From NCBI GenBank assembly GCA_035543115.1, contig DATKKF010000042.1, positions 56,027 through 120,026 of the forward strand: a stretch of DNA of 64,000 nt. The letters are read 5' to 3'. The stretch is from RPRB01 sp035543115 (GTDB lineage: Bacteria > Myxococcota > Myxococcia > Myxococcales > Myxococcaceae). Below are positions 47,236 to 56,931 of the stretch, one piece after another. How positions within the stretch are numbered: the stretch's first letter is position 1; the number at the start of each line of letters is the position of its first letter. The notes beneath the pieces were generated by a model that did no database searches, was not told the origin of the DNA, and saw only the letters and a program-made list of their open reading frames with translations. The position numbers and the translations under genes are program-made.

Positions 47236-47492
47236 CGTGCGCTCTTCCAGCGGAAGGACAGGCGTGACCCATTCTGGGGAAGGGACTCGCGCTCGAACCG
47301 CACCAGGACCGGCGCGCGGCCGAAGTCGTCGGCGACGGCGACCTGGATCACCGCGTTCCGGGTTCCCTCTGGGCAGCCCGGCCAAGCGCACATGAGAATC
47401 GCTTCCTGGTGCAGGGGGTGCCTTTGCCGCAGGTGGTTGCAGCGGATCACGTCGCGCCCCCATAAGGACGCGGAGACTTCCGAAACGGACAT
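47232..47492 (-). CDS. Small Cys/His-containing hypothetical protein
   Basis: An 86-residue protein with a central CNHLRQRHPLHQEAILMCAW and PGCPEG segment in which two Cys and several His could bind a metal. It ends in RLSFRWKSAR. A GGGAG site lies about six bases before the ATG. The stop overlaps the next gene by four bases. Function unknown; the coupled pair has no neighbours that explain it. Zinc-finger-like binding is a guess. Confidence 0.55.
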   Translation of the reverse strand: MSVSEVSASLWGRDVIRCNHLRQRHPLHQEAILMCAWPGCPEGTRNAVIQVAVADDFGRAPVLVRFERESLPQNGSRLSFRWKSAR

Positions 47493-47766
47493 GTCAGCTC
47501 CCGGACCTCGGGTTGCCCGGAAGACCGGGTCGGGAAGTCACCGGTTGGCTGTAGCACCTCGAGGTGGGACCGGCAAACGCAGGGCGCGCGGCGAGGACCG
47601 CCGCCGGAACCGCCGAGGCCTCTCCGAGCGGCGACGTTGGTCCCCCTGCACTGGGACCACGCCCGCCCGCTGATTCCTCGGACGCGGCCCCGGGGGCGTG
47701 CCCCCGTCGAAGCAGGCTCTCCTTTCCGCCACGGTGGGGTAAGACCCTCGCCCTCGGTCGCCACGC

Positions 47767-48462
47767 ATGCCGGACACCCCTTCGAGCTCCGCCGCGCGCG
47801 CCTGGACCGACGCCTGGGCGGAGCCGCGCTTTCGTCGCGAGGCCCTGCTCACGGCTGCGGGGATGCTGCTGGTCCTCACCGCCCTGGCCCGCTTCCTGAA
47901 CTGGGTGGAGCGCCGGCCCGGAGTGGTCCTGCCCGACCCGGTGCTGGCCGTCCTCGCTCCTCGAGACCTCACCTGGATCACCTTCGCGCTCATCTATGCC
48001 GGCATCCTCACCGCGGTGGCGGTGCTGCTGCCGACGCCGCGACGCCTCGTGCTCGGGTTCCAGGCCTATGTGGGGCTGGTGCTCCTGCGCATGGCGGTGA
48101 TGGCGGTGACCCCCCTCGAGGCCCCGCCGGGCATGGTGCTCCTCCGGGATCCGCTGGTGCAGCTCCTCGGGACCGGCCAGCCCCTCACCAAGGACCTCTT
48201 CTTCTCCGGGCACACCTCGACCCTCTTCCTGCTGACGCTGATGGCCCCGGGGCGGGGGACCCGCGCCTTCTTCCTCGCCTGCACCGTTGCGGTCGCCGGC
48301 TGCGTGCTGTGGCAGCACGTGCACTACACGGTGGACGTGCTGGTCGCCCCCCTCTTCGCCTTCGCGAGCCACGCGCTCGTCGTCAGGCTCCAGGTCCGCC
48401 GCTCGCTGGCAGCCGACCTCGAGGAGCCGGCGCCCGGTCGAGCTAGAGCTCCCGGGTCATGA
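47767..48462 (+). CDS. PAP2/sphingomyelin-synthase-like membrane protein
   Basis: A 231-residue protein with about six helices. The motif LFFSGHTSTLFLLTLM, followed by HVHYTVDVLVAPLFAF, matches the His-His-Asp catalytic layout of the PAP2_C/sphingomyelin-synthase-like group, which moves or removes lipid head-group phosphates. Both His residues and the Asp are present. The substrate is unknown. Its last 20 bases overlap the end of the convergent GNAT gene. Confidence 0.8.
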   Translation: MPDTPSSSAARAWTDAWAEPRFRREALLTAAGMLLVLTALARFLNWVERRPGVVLPDPVLAVLAPRDLTWITFALIYAGILTAVAVLLPTPRRLVLGFQAYVGLVLLRMAVMAVTPLEAPPGMVLLRDPLVQLLGTGQPLTKDLFFSGHTSTLFLLTLMAPGRGTRAFFLACTVAVAGCVLWQHVHYTVDVLVAPLFAFASHALVVRLQVRRSLAADLEEPAPGRARAPGS

Positions 48463-48898
48463 ACACGCTGAATGGATCCTCCCGGTAGTCCCCGAAAGGA
48501 CCGCAGCGCCGGAACCCGGCGCTCTCGTACAGCCGGAGCGCGGGGACGAAGGCGGGCGCGGAGCCCGTCTCCAGCCAGAGGCTGCGGAGGCCCCGGGCCC
48601 TCGCCTCGGCGACCAGGTGCTCGAGGATCGCCCGCCCGATTCCCCGCCCGAGGAAGGCGTCCGCCACCCGCATCGACTTTAGCTCGCCGCGCTGGGAGTC
48701 GAGGAGCTTCAGCGCGCCACAGCCGGCGATCTCCTCCCCCACCCAGGCGGACCAGAACGTGACCCCTGGCTGCCGGAGCCCGTCCACGTCGAACGCGTGC
48801 ACGCTCTCCGGCGGCGAGTTGGCGTGCATGCCCGCGAGGTGCCGGGCGATCAGCGCACGCGACGGGCCGCCCGACAGGTCATCGAGCTGGAAGCGCAC
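48443..48898 (-). CDS. GNAT-family N-acetyltransferase
   Basis: A 151-residue acetyltransferase from a GTG. Acetyl-CoA-binding motif A is SMRVADAFLGRGIGRAILEHLVAEARARG (R/QxxGxG/A in the form RGIGRA); the C-terminal motif ALRLYESAGFRRCGPFGDYREDPFSVFMT is typical of the YsnE/PhnO-like branch. It would acetylate a small molecule or amine; the target is unknown. A TTG at 48910 could add four residues. Confidence 0.9.
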   Translation of the reverse strand: MRFQLDDLSGGPSRALIARHLAGMHANSPPESVHAFDVDGLRQPGVTFWSAWVGEEIAGCGALKLLDSQRGELKSMRVADAFLGRGIGRAILEHLVAEARARGLRSLWLETGSAPAFVPALRLYESAGFRRCGPFGDYREDPFSVFMTREL

Positions 48899-49160
48899 CG
48901 GAGGGCTCAATCGACGGCGCAAGGTACCATCCGGACCTGGCCACTCGCTCCCCGCGAGGCGTCGGTCGACCTGTGCTGGAGCCGACCAGGCACTGCTGTG
49001 ATGGCGCTCGCGGTGGCCGCAGCGCAGGACGCAAGGGGCTGTCCCCGGCGTCGTCGAGGTCCGGCTGACCGGGGTCGGGTGAAGCAACGCCGGAGCGCGC
49101 AGGTGTCCTCCCCGGGGGAGCCGCCCGGACGGCGGACACCAGGAATCAGGAGCTCGAGAC

Positions 49161-50558
49161 TTGGATCCCCTTCCGCCCGCTTGCCGGCTCCTCCGCGGCC
49201 TCCTCTGGATCGCGGCGCTCTCCGCCTGTGGTCCACGGTCGGTCCCGCCGGAACCCGACCTCACCCCCCGAGACGTGACACTCCCCGGAGTCGCGGCGGT
49301 GAAGCTCGAGCCCTCGGAGCGCCGGAGCTGGGTGGTCCTCGTCGAGACGCTCCAGCAGCAGCTGCTGGTGACCGCGCCGGCGCGCAAGCTGGTGTGGCTC
49401 GACGGGGACCTCGCGGTGGTCAAGGAGTACGTGCCTCCCCAGGGCCGCCTCCTGATCGACTTCACCGTCCATCCATCCGGTGCCGCCACCGCCGTGGAGG
49501 TGGAGCCAGCACCGGGAGCCGATCTCTTCCTGAAGCCCATCAAGGCCTGGCTGACCCGTTTCCTCCCCGGGGGCTCGGAGGTTACCTTCCCGCTCGACCC
49601 GGGCATCCCCGACACCGGGGGGATGCTGCCCATTCTCTTCTCGCTCGACCGGGCCCGGATTGCAGCTCTCGGCGAGGACGTGCTCGTGGCGATGCGCTGG
49701 TCCGACAACTCGGTCCGCGCGCACCGGGTGGAGTTCCACGACGGCGCGTTCCACCCGAGGTGGACCACGGTGGTCGAGCCTCCGGCACAGCTCCTGGCGA
49801 TCGGGATCATCGGCGGCGGATTCGACAACTTCCACCAGGGAGACCGTTCGGCCTTCGTGTACCTCGACGTGGATCCGGCCGGGGCCGCGTACGTCGTCGT
49901 CCCGAGCACGGCGGAGGTGCTTCCCGCCCACGACGCCTTCTTCGGCGAGCACCTGTTGGCCGGCGCCGACGAGGCCCAGTTCGACTACGGAGTCTCCATC
50001 ATCACCCGGCTGTCGCCGGACGGCCAACGCACCTCTGCCAGGCTCTCGGGTCTGGGCCTCGGCAAGCGCCTGCTGAGCATCCGGACGGCGGGGGACACCC
50101 TGTGGCTGACCGGGAGGGCCCGGACCGGGGGGGAGCCCGGCGGCTGGGATGCATGGATGCAGTCCTTCGATGCCTCCACCGGAATCCTCCTGACCGAACG
50201 GCTGGTGGACGTCGAGGCCGGCGACATGTTCTGGGAGGTGGCGGCGCTGGGGGACGGCTCGGTCCTCGGCGTCGGCTCCACCAACTACACCCAGAATCCC
50301 GCGGGGCTGAGCGTGAGCGACGCGCGGGACGACCTCGCGGTGGTGCTGGGCCCGGAGGGAGCCGTTCGGACGCGCCTGGCGCTGCCGCCCGGGCCCGTCG
50401 GTCGGGGGAACGAGGTCACCTCGGTGCGGGTGATCGAGGGTCGGTGGGCGATGTTCGCCGGGGTGAAGGACGCACCAGGGACTCACGCCGAGGTGTTCTC
50501 GGACGCGTTCCTGAGTCTCCGAGACCTCGAGTCGCCAGCGGCATCCCAGGGCAGGTGA
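49161..50558 (+). CDS. Hypothetical lipoprotein, beta-propeller-like
   Basis: A 465-residue protein from a TTG start. The signal LLRGLLWIAALSAC ends at a lipoprotein-like Cys at about residue 23. The mature part is beta-rich with repeated blade-like stretches (DTLWLTGRARTGGEPGGWDA, MFWEVAALGDGSVLGVGSTN, NEVTSVRVIEGRWAMFAGVK) as in SBBP/Kelch-like myxobacterial lipoproteins. No enzyme motif. It lies 262 bases after the divergent GNAT start and 102 bases before the BTAD regulator. Confidence 0.7.
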   Translation: MDPLPPACRLLRGLLWIAALSACGPRSVPPEPDLTPRDVTLPGVAAVKLEPSERRSWVVLVETLQQQLLVTAPARKLVWLDGDLAVVKEYVPPQGRLLIDFTVHPSGAATAVEVEPAPGADLFLKPIKAWLTRFLPGGSEVTFPLDPGIPDTGGMLPILFSLDRARIAALGEDVLVAMRWSDNSVRAHRVEFHDGAFHPRWTTVVEPPAQLLAIGIIGGGFDNFHQGDRSAFVYLDVDPAGAAYVVVPSTAEVLPAHDAFFGEHLLAGADEAQFDYGVSIITRLSPDGQRTSARLSGLGLGKRLLSIRTAGDTLWLTGRARTGGEPGGWDAWMQSFDASTGILLTERLVDVEAGDMFWEVAALGDGSVLGVGSTNYTQNPAGLSVSDARDDLAVVLGPEGAVRTRLALPPGPVGRGNEVTSVRVIEGRWAMFAGVKDAPGTHAEVFSDAFLSLRDLESPAASQGR

Positions 50559-50660
50559 GCCTCGATGCCGGCTGGTCCAACTCAGGGCACGGGCCGGCCT
50601 CGCCGCCCTGCGTCGCACGGACGGCCCGGAGCGCCGCCACCCGGACTCCGGACCGGCGGT

Positions 50661-53600
50661 ATGGTGCGCCCGGTGGACGCGGCCGCGACCCTGCACATCC
50701 GCCTGCTGGGCGGCGTCAGCTTGGTGCACGGCGAACAGCCGGTGACGGCGATCCACTCGCCGCGCCTGCACTCGCTGCTGGCGTATCTCCTGCTGCACCG
50801 CGACGCGCCACAGCTGCGCCAGCACCTCGCCTTCACCTTCTGGCCGGACTCGAGCGAGGCGCAGGCGCGAAACAACCTGCGGCAGATCCTCCACGAGCTG
50901 CGCCACGCGCTTCCCGACGCCGAGCGCTTCCTGGTCGCCGACAACCGGACCGCGGGCTGGCGGGCGGACTCGGCGTTCGAGCTGGACCTCGCCGCGTTCG
51001 AGGCGACGCTGGCCGAGGCCGCCGCCTGCCATGGCGGGGAGCGCGAGCGCATCCTCCTGGAGCGCGCGGCCGAGGTCTACCGGGGTGACCTGCTGCCCGG
51101 CTGCTACGACGCGTGGATCGAGGCAGAGCGGGAGCGGCTCCGGCAGCTGCACCGACGGGCGCTGGGCCGCCTCGCCGAGCTGCTCGAGGCTGCGCGGGAC
51201 TACCCCGGAGCCATCGGTCACTTGAAGACGCTGCTGCACGACGAGCCCACCGACGAGGAGGCCTGTCGTGCCCTGATGCGGGTGCTGGCGCTCTCGGGCG
51301 ACCGGGCGGGGGCGCTGCGTCTCTACCGCGATCACGCTGCGACCCTCCGTCGCGAGCTGGGCGTCGAGCCGAGCACGGAGCTGCGGCTGGCCCATGAGGC
51401 GCTGCGCGAGCAGGAGCCGGCGGCAGCCGCGCGCGCCGCGCCGCTCGACAGCGGGCCACCGCTCGTCGGCCGCCTCCGCGAGTGGCAGGTGCTCCTCGAG
51501 GCGTGGCGCATCGCCAGCGGGGGAACGCCGAGCTTCGGGCTGATCACCGGGGAGCCGGGGATTGGCAAGTCGCGGCTGGCCGAGGAGCTCCTCGCCTGGG
51601 GACGCCGGCAGGGAGTCACCGTCGCGACGACCCGCTCCTACGCCACCGAGGGCCAGCTCTCCCTGGCACCGGTCACCGAGTGGCTGCGCGCGGAGCCGGT
51701 GCGCCGCGCGCTCCTCCGGCTCGAGCCGATGTGGCTCACCGAGGTCTCGCGCGTCCTCCCGGAGCTCCGCGCCGAGCGCCCGGAGCTGCCACAGCCGGAG
51801 CCAATGACCGGGTACGGCCAGCGGCAGCGCTTCTTCGAGGCCCTGTCCCGCGCGGTGCTCGCGGCCCCACCGCCGATCATCCTGCTGGTGGACGACCTGC
51901 AGTGGTGCGACCGCGAGACCATCGAGTGGCTGCACTACCTGCTCCGCTTCGATCCGCAGGCGCGGTTGCTGGCCGTGGGGACGGCGCGCGACGAGGAGGT
52001 CCCGGGCAACCACCCTCTGCGCGGCCTGCTCCTGCATCTGCGGGCCGGCCGGGTCCCGGTGACCGAGATCGCACTCGATCCGCTGGACGCGGCCGAGACC
52101 GCGCACCTCGCAGCGCACATCGGGCGCCGGGAGCTGGACCAGAACGCGGCACTCCGGCTGTTCCACGAGACGGAGGGCAACCCGCTCTTCGTGGTCGAGA
52201 TGGCACGCGCCGGTCTCGGCGGGGCGCTCCAGCTCCCCTCCAAGGTGCAGGCGGTCATCGAGTCGCGCCTGGCACAGCTCTCGCCGCCGGCACGCGATCT
52301 GGCGCACCTCGGCGCCGCCATCGGCCGCGGCTTCGGGCTCGACCTGCTCCTCGAGGCCGGGCAGGCCACCGAGAACGGGGTGGTGTCCGCGCTGGACGAG
52401 CTGTGGCAGCGGCGCATCGTCCGCGAGCTCGGGGCCAACCAGTACGACTTCACCCACGACAAGCTGCGCGAGGTGGCCTACGCGGAGATCGCCCCCCCGC
52501 AGCGCCGGTTCCTCCACCGCCGCATCGCCCAGGCCCTGGAGAAGCTGCACGCCGGAGCGCTGGATCCCCTGAGCGGCAGCATCGCCGCCCACTACGAACG
52601 CGCCGGGCTCGACGCGCAGGCCATCGAGCACTTGCAGCGAGCAGCGATCGTGGCCCGGCGCACCTACGCCAACGAGGATGCGATCGATCTGCTCGGCCGC
52701 GCCCTCGCGCTGGTCGAGCGCCAGCCACGGGACCTGGGGCGGGACTCGCGCGAGCTCCGAATCCAGCTCGGGCTGGCGCGGCTCTACCGGATGACCAAGG
52801 GGTGGACCTCGCCGGAGGTCGAACGCAGCCTCGACCGGGCGGTGGACCTCTGCGACACGGTGGGTGACGACGTGCAGCGTGCCCAGGCCCTCTCCGGCAT
52901 GCAGTCGCTCTACGTGGTCCAGGCCCGGCTGGAGAGGGCGCAGCTGGTCTCGGACGAGCTGCACCAGCTCTACCAGCGGACGCAGCGTTCGCCCCCGCCG
53001 CTGGAGAGCGAGATGATGCTCATCGGCTCGCGCCTGCACCTGGGCCGCATCGCGCAGGCGAGCGAGGCGTTCGAGCGCGCGCTCACCCTGAACGACCCCT
53101 CTCAGGTACAGCGCATCGCCGACGAGCAGGGCTGGAACTTCGCCGTCCACGGCCGGGCCTGGTACGCGCATGCGCTCTGGCTGCAGGGCTGGGTGGACAC
53201 CGCGCTGGCCCACGGGCTCGAGGCGACGCGGATCGCCGACGAGCTCGGGCAGCCCTTCAACCAGTCGCTGGCCGCGACCTACCTCGCCCTTCTTCAGCAG
53301 ATGCGGGGGGACGCGGAGACCGCGAGGGCCTACGCGGTGAAGGCGCTGGCGATGACCACCGAGTCGCGCGCCCCGTACTACCGGGCCTGGTCGGAGATCC
53401 TGGTGCGCCACGCCGAGGCGTGGAGCCGGCCGGACGTCGACACGCTCCGCGCCCTGCGCGCCTCCATCGAGCAGTTCCGCGCCAGCGGAGCGCGGCTCCG
53501 TCTGCCCTACTACCTCGGCCTGCTCGCCGGGATCTGCCTCCGGGCAGGCCGCGCCGCCGAGGGTCTGGTGGTGGTCGAGGAGGCGCTCGCCGAGGCGCAG

Positions 53601-53888
53601 AGCAGCAGCGAGCGCTGGTGGGACGCCGAGCTGCACCGGCTGCGAGGGGACCTCCGACTCGCGGACGGGGCCAGCCCGGAGGAAGCCAGCGTGGCCTACC
53701 GTCGCTCGGTGGAAATCGCCCGGAGCCTGGGGGCGCGGTCCCTGGAGCTGCGCGCCGCCACCAGCCTGGCCCGCCTCGTCGGCCGCGCCAGACCGCTCGC
53801 GGAGCTGATCCACACTCTTGGTGAGGGTGCCGGCACTCCGGACCACCAGGCGGCCCGGGCGCTCCTGACCGAGCTAACGGCCGACTAA
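50661..53888 (+). CDS. Large BTAD-AAA-TPR transcriptional regulator
   Basis: A 1075-residue regulator of the SARP/AfsR-like group. Residues 8-95 form an OmpR-type winged helix (LHIRLLGGVSLVHGEQ, FWPDSSEAQARNNLRQILHE), followed by the BTAD helical domain (to about 245), an AAA/NB-ARC-like ATPase with Walker A ITGEPGIGKSRLAEEL near 295 and Walker B IILLVDDLQWCD near 405, and C-terminal TPR repeats. These proteins activate nearby genes on binding ATP and a signal. The start is the ATG before MVRPVDAAATLH; 50565 is an upstream option. The FAD oxidase gene 105 bases downstream on the same strand is a likely partner. Confidence 0.88.
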   Translation: MVRPVDAAATLHIRLLGGVSLVHGEQPVTAIHSPRLHSLLAYLLLHRDAPQLRQHLAFTFWPDSSEAQARNNLRQILHELRHALPDAERFLVADNRTAGWRADSAFELDLAAFEATLAEAAACHGGERERILLERAAEVYRGDLLPGCYDAWIEAERERLRQLHRRALGRLAELLEAARDYPGAIGHLKTLLHDEPTDEEACRALMRVLALSGDRAGALRLYRDHAATLRRELGVEPSTELRLAHEALREQEPAAAARAAPLDSGPPLVGRLREWQVLLEAWRIASGGTPSFGLITGEPGIGKSRLAEELLAWGRRQGVTVATTRSYATEGQLSLAPVTEWLRAEPVRRALLRLEPMWLTEVSRVLPELRAERPELPQPEPMTGYGQRQRFFEALSRAVLAAPPPIILLVDDLQWCDRETIEWLHYLLRFDPQARLLAVGTARDEEVPGNHPLRGLLLHLRAGRVPVTEIALDPLDAAETAHLAAHIGRRELDQNAALRLFHETEGNPLFVVEMARAGLGGALQLPSKVQAVIESRLAQLSPPARDLAHLGAAIGRGFGLDLLLEAGQATENGVVSALDELWQRRIVRELGANQYDFTHDKLREVAYAEIAPPQRRFLHRRIAQALEKLHAGALDPLSGSIAAHYERAGLDAQAIEHLQRAAIVARRTYANEDAIDLLGRALALVERQPRDLGRDSRELRIQLGLARLYRMTKGWTSPEVERSLDRAVDLCDTVGDDVQRAQALSGMQSLYVVQARLERAQLVSDELHQLYQRTQRSPPPLESEMMLIGSRLHLGRIAQASEAFERALTLNDPSQVQRIADEQGWNFAVHGRAWYAHALWLQGWVDTALAHGLEATRIADELGQPFNQSLAATYLALLQQMRGDAETARAYAVKALAMTTESRAPYYRAWSEILVRHAEAWSRPDVDTLRALRASIEQFRASGARLRLPYYLGLLAGICLRAGRAAEGLVVVEEALAEAQSSSERWWDAELHRLRGDLRLADGASPEEASVAYRRSVEIARSLGARSLELRAATSLARLVGRARPLAELIHTLGEGAGTPDHQAARALLTELTAD

Positions 53889-53993
53889 CGCCTCCGGGAG
53901 GAGGCTCGGCGAGAACCGGGGCCAGCGCGAACGATCCGCTCACGGCGCTCGGGTCACCCTGCCGGCAACACGCTGGACCCAAAGGAGCAGACG

Positions 53994-55379
53994 ATGAGCA
54001 AGCTGGACGAGACGGCGGTGCAGGGCCTCAGGTCGCGGGTGCGCGGTGATCTGATCCGCCCGGGAGACGGCGCCTACGACGAGGCGCGCAAGGTCTACAA
54101 CGGGATGATCGACCGGCGGCCGGAGATGATCGCCCGCTGCATCGACGTGGCCGACGTCATGGCCTGCGTCAACTTCGCCCGGGAGCAGAAGCTGGCGCTC
54201 GCGGTGAGAGGTGGCGGCCACAGCGGACCGGGACTCGGCGTGTGCGACGGTGGCCTGGTGATCGACCTCTCGCGGATGCGCGGCGTCCGGGTCGACCCCG
54301 CGGCCCGGACCGTGCGCGTCGAGGGCGGCGCGAAGTGGGCGGACGTCGACCACGCCACCCACCCCTTCGGTCTCGCCACCCCGAGCGGATTCATCTCCAG
54401 CACCGGCGTCGGCGGGCTCACCCTGGGCGGAGGCATCGGCTACCTGTCGCGCACCTACGGCCTCACCATCGACAACCTCGTGTCGGTGGACATGGTGCTC
54501 GCCGACGGCCGCTTCGTCGTCGCCAGCGCCAAGGAGAACAAGGATCTCTTCTGGGCGGTGCGCGGAGGAGGCGGCAACTTCGGGGTGGTCACCTCCTTCG
54601 AGTACCGGCTGCACCCCATCAGCCAGGTCTACGGTGGCCCGATGATCTGGCCGCTCGAGCGGAGCGGCGAGGTTCTGAAGTGGTGGCGGGACTTCATCCT
54701 CACGGCGCCCGAGGACATCAACGGCTGGTTCGCCTACCTCACCGTTCCCCCGGCGGCGCCCTTTCCCGAGCAGCACCAGGGGAAGAAGATGTGCGGCGTC
54801 GTCTGGTGCTACACCGGTCCGATGGAGAAGGCCGAGGAGCGCTTCAAGGCGATCCGCGCCTTCGGGCCGCCGGCGATCGACTTCGTCGGCCCCATTCCCT
54901 GGCCGGCGCTGCAGGGGATGTTCGACGCGCTCTACCCGCCCGGTCTGCAGTGGTACTGGAAGGCGGATTTCTTCCGCGAGCTCTCGGACAAGGCAATCGA
55001 CCTGCACGTGAAGTACGGCTCGCAGCTGCCCACGTTCCACTCGACGATGCACATCTACCCGATCAACGGCGCCGCGCACCGGCCCGCGGCGGGGGACACC
55101 GCCTTCAGCTTCCGTGACGCGAACTTCGCCGAGGTGATCGTCGGTGTGGATCCGGATCCGGCCAACAACACCCGGACCACCGAGTGGGCGCGGAACTACT
55201 GGCTGGCGCTGCATCCGCACTCGGCCGGCGGCGCCTACGTGAACATGATCATGGACGAGGGCGAGGACACGGTGAAGTCCGCCTACCGCGACAACTACCC
55301 GCGCCTCGCGGAGGTCAAGGCCAAGTACGACCCGGGCAACCTCTTCCGGAGCAACCAGAACATCAAGCCGGCGAAGTGA
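53994..55379 (+). CDS. FAD-linked oxidase, berberine-bridge type
   Basis: A 461-residue flavo-oxidase. The PCMH-type FAD domain has RGGGHSGPGLGVCDGGLVID with His76, the expected 8-alpha-histidyl FAD link. The motif that usually carries the second, cysteinyl link reads GFISSTGVGGLTLGGGIGYL here, with Ser in place of Cys, so attachment is probably through one bond only. The C-terminal BBE segment AYRDNYPRLAEVKAKYDPGNLFRSNQNI is intact. It oxidises an alcohol or sugar with O2; substrate unknown. Probably regulated by the adjoining BTAD protein. No signal peptide. Confidence 0.92.
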   Translation: MSKLDETAVQGLRSRVRGDLIRPGDGAYDEARKVYNGMIDRRPEMIARCIDVADVMACVNFAREQKLALAVRGGGHSGPGLGVCDGGLVIDLSRMRGVRVDPAARTVRVEGGAKWADVDHATHPFGLATPSGFISSTGVGGLTLGGGIGYLSRTYGLTIDNLVSVDMVLADGRFVVASAKENKDLFWAVRGGGGNFGVVTSFEYRLHPISQVYGGPMIWPLERSGEVLKWWRDFILTAPEDINGWFAYLTVPPAAPFPEQHQGKKMCGVVWCYTGPMEKAEERFKAIRAFGPPAIDFVGPIPWPALQGMFDALYPPGLQWYWKADFFRELSDKAIDLHVKYGSQLPTFHSTMHIYPINGAAHRPAAGDTAFSFRDANFAEVIVGVDPDPANNTRTTEWARNYWLALHPHSAGGAYVNMIMDEGEDTVKSAYRDNYPRLAEVKAKYDPGNLFRSNQNIKPAK

Positions 55380-55543
55380 CCGGCGCGCCTGAAGCTCACC
55401 CCGTCACTGGACGGTGCCCCTGATCGCGATGGCGCGAGGGTCGAACGGCAAGCCCTACGCGATCCAGACCGAGTACCCGAACCGCGGACACGCCTGTCCT
55501 CGCAGGCCGGCCAGACGACGACCGAGGCCGAGGCCGCGGCCGG

Positions 55544-56887
55544 TCAGCGGACGAGCCCGTTGACCGGCCCGCCGTGGAAGAACGCTCCGGGGGTCATCAC
55601 GCCCTTCCGCTTGAAGACCACCCCGTCCTTCATCACGAACTGCACGTCCCGGAGCGCGTCGATCTTCTCCAGCGGGTTGCCGGGAACCGCGATCAGGTCC
55701 GCCGCCAGCCCGGGCTTGATCGGCCCGCGGGTGTTCTCGGTCTGGGCGCAGCGGTATCCGGTCGTGGTCATGGCCTTGAGGATGTCGCGCGGAGGGATGC
55801 CCGCCGCCTTCCAGGTCTCGATGAACTCGATGGCCACCTCGCCGCGTGTCTTGCCCGGCACCCAGTAGTCGGCATCGGTCGAGTAGGTGATGTTGACCTT
55901 GTTCTCCCAGGCGTTCCGGAGGCTGGCAACGTCGCGCTTGAAGCCGGCCTCGGTCTGGTGATCGATGAGGGAGAGCGGCGTCTCGGTGCCCGCGCGGAAC
56001 GTGCCTCGCTTCACCATCAGCTTGTGGTTCGCGTCGTCCAGCCCGAGGTCGTGGGCGATCGACCACACCCCACCCTCGATGGCCCGGCGGGCCCCGTCCA
56101 CCGTCTGGGCGTGGGCCTCGACCTTGAGCCCGGCCCTGGCTGCCTCGGCGACCACCAGCTTCACGTCGTCGATCGAGTACCCCCAGGGCTTGCAGTCGGC
56201 GCAGATCTTGATGACCTTCGCGCCGTACAGCATGTTCTGCCGCACGGCCTTGACGATCTCCTCGGGAGTGTCGGCCTCGATGTACTCGGGAAAGACGACC
56301 TTCTTCTCGATGCCCATCTCGGGGGTCGGCCAAAACTGCCCGCCCGCGCTTCCGATGATGATGCCGGCGTTGATGATCTGCGGCCCCGGGATCCAGCCCT
56401 CCTCGATGGCCTGGCGGAGCGCCGTGTCCGCGTAGAGCCCGTTGTTGCCCATGTCGCGCACGATGGTGAACCCCGAGGCGAGCATCTGGATGCCGTTCGA
56501 GGCTGCCTGGATCGCCCGGAGCGGGGTGCTGTCGGTGATGACGGTGACGTAGTAGTTGTTCCGTTCGGGATCGACCTTGTAGGTGATGGCCAGGTGGTTG
56601 TGGGTGTCGACCAGCCCGGGCAGCACGGTGAGGCCGGAGAGATCGATCACCTCGGCCCCCTGCGGGATGGCGACCTTCGGGCCGATCGCCTCGTACTTCC
56701 GGTCCTTGATCAGGATGATCTGCTCGGTGGTGACGGTGCCCGTCGCGGGATCGATCAGCCGGCCCGCGCGCACCGCGGTGAAGCGGGGCGAGGCCGGAGC
56801 TGCCGGCGCGGACTGCGCGAGCGCGGGGACGGCGAGCAGCTGGACGGCGAGCAGCAGGCACGCTGCGGGGACGGCTCTGGTCGTCAT
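55544..56887 (-). CDS. Secreted amidohydrolase
   Basis: A 447-residue metal-dependent hydrolase with signal peptide (LLLAVQLLAVPALAQS). The amidohydrolase fold shows GRLIDPATGTV, VLPGLVDTHNHLAITY (first His pair), VEAHAQTVDGARRAIEGG, SIAHDLGL and the acid in TYSTDADYW, so the binuclear site appears complete; KPGLAADLIAVPGNPLEKI is the terminal sandwich strand. Relatives act on dipeptides (Xaa-Pro/imidazolonepropionase-like); the substrate is unknown. The GGAGG site before ATG at 56887 decides the start over 56932. Confidence 0.9.
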   Translation of the reverse strand: MTTRAVPAACLLLAVQLLAVPALAQSAPAAPASPRFTAVRAGRLIDPATGTVTTEQIILIKDRKYEAIGPKVAIPQGAEVIDLSGLTVLPGLVDTHNHLAITYKVDPERNNYYVTVITDSTPLRAIQAASNGIQMLASGFTIVRDMGNNGLYADTALRQAIEEGWIPGPQIINAGIIIGSAGGQFWPTPEMGIEKKVVFPEYIEADTPEEIVKAVRQNMLYGAKVIKICADCKPWGYSIDDVKLVVAEAARAGLKVEAHAQTVDGARRAIEGGVWSIAHDLGLDDANHKLMVKRGTFRAGTETPLSLIDHQTEAGFKRDVASLRNAWENKVNITYSTDADYWVPGKTRGEVAIEFIETWKAAGIPPRDILKAMTTTGYRCAQTENTRGPIKPGLAADLIAVPGNPLEKIDALRDVQFVMKDGVVFKRKGVMTPGAFFHGGPVNGLVR

Positions 56888-56931
56888 TTCCTCCCCCGGT
56901 GTTGAGGGCGGTGATCCCGCCGCGGACCGCA

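Noticed and set aside
47447..47764. Minus-strand 105-codon frame upstream of the PAP2-like gene
   Set aside because: Composition typical of shadow frames, no ribosome-binding site, would occupy the divergent promoter region.
49146..53846. Minus-strand frame of 1566 codons antisense to the BTAD regulator
   Set aside because: Arg/Gly/Leu/Val-rich with no motif; it mirrors the third-position G+C bias of the real gene on the plus strand.
55380..55543. Short plus frame with SNGKPYAIQTEYPNRGHACP between FAD oxidase and amidohydrolase
   Set aside because: Looks faintly protein-like but has no family match I can name and runs into the antisense of the amidohydrolase gene.
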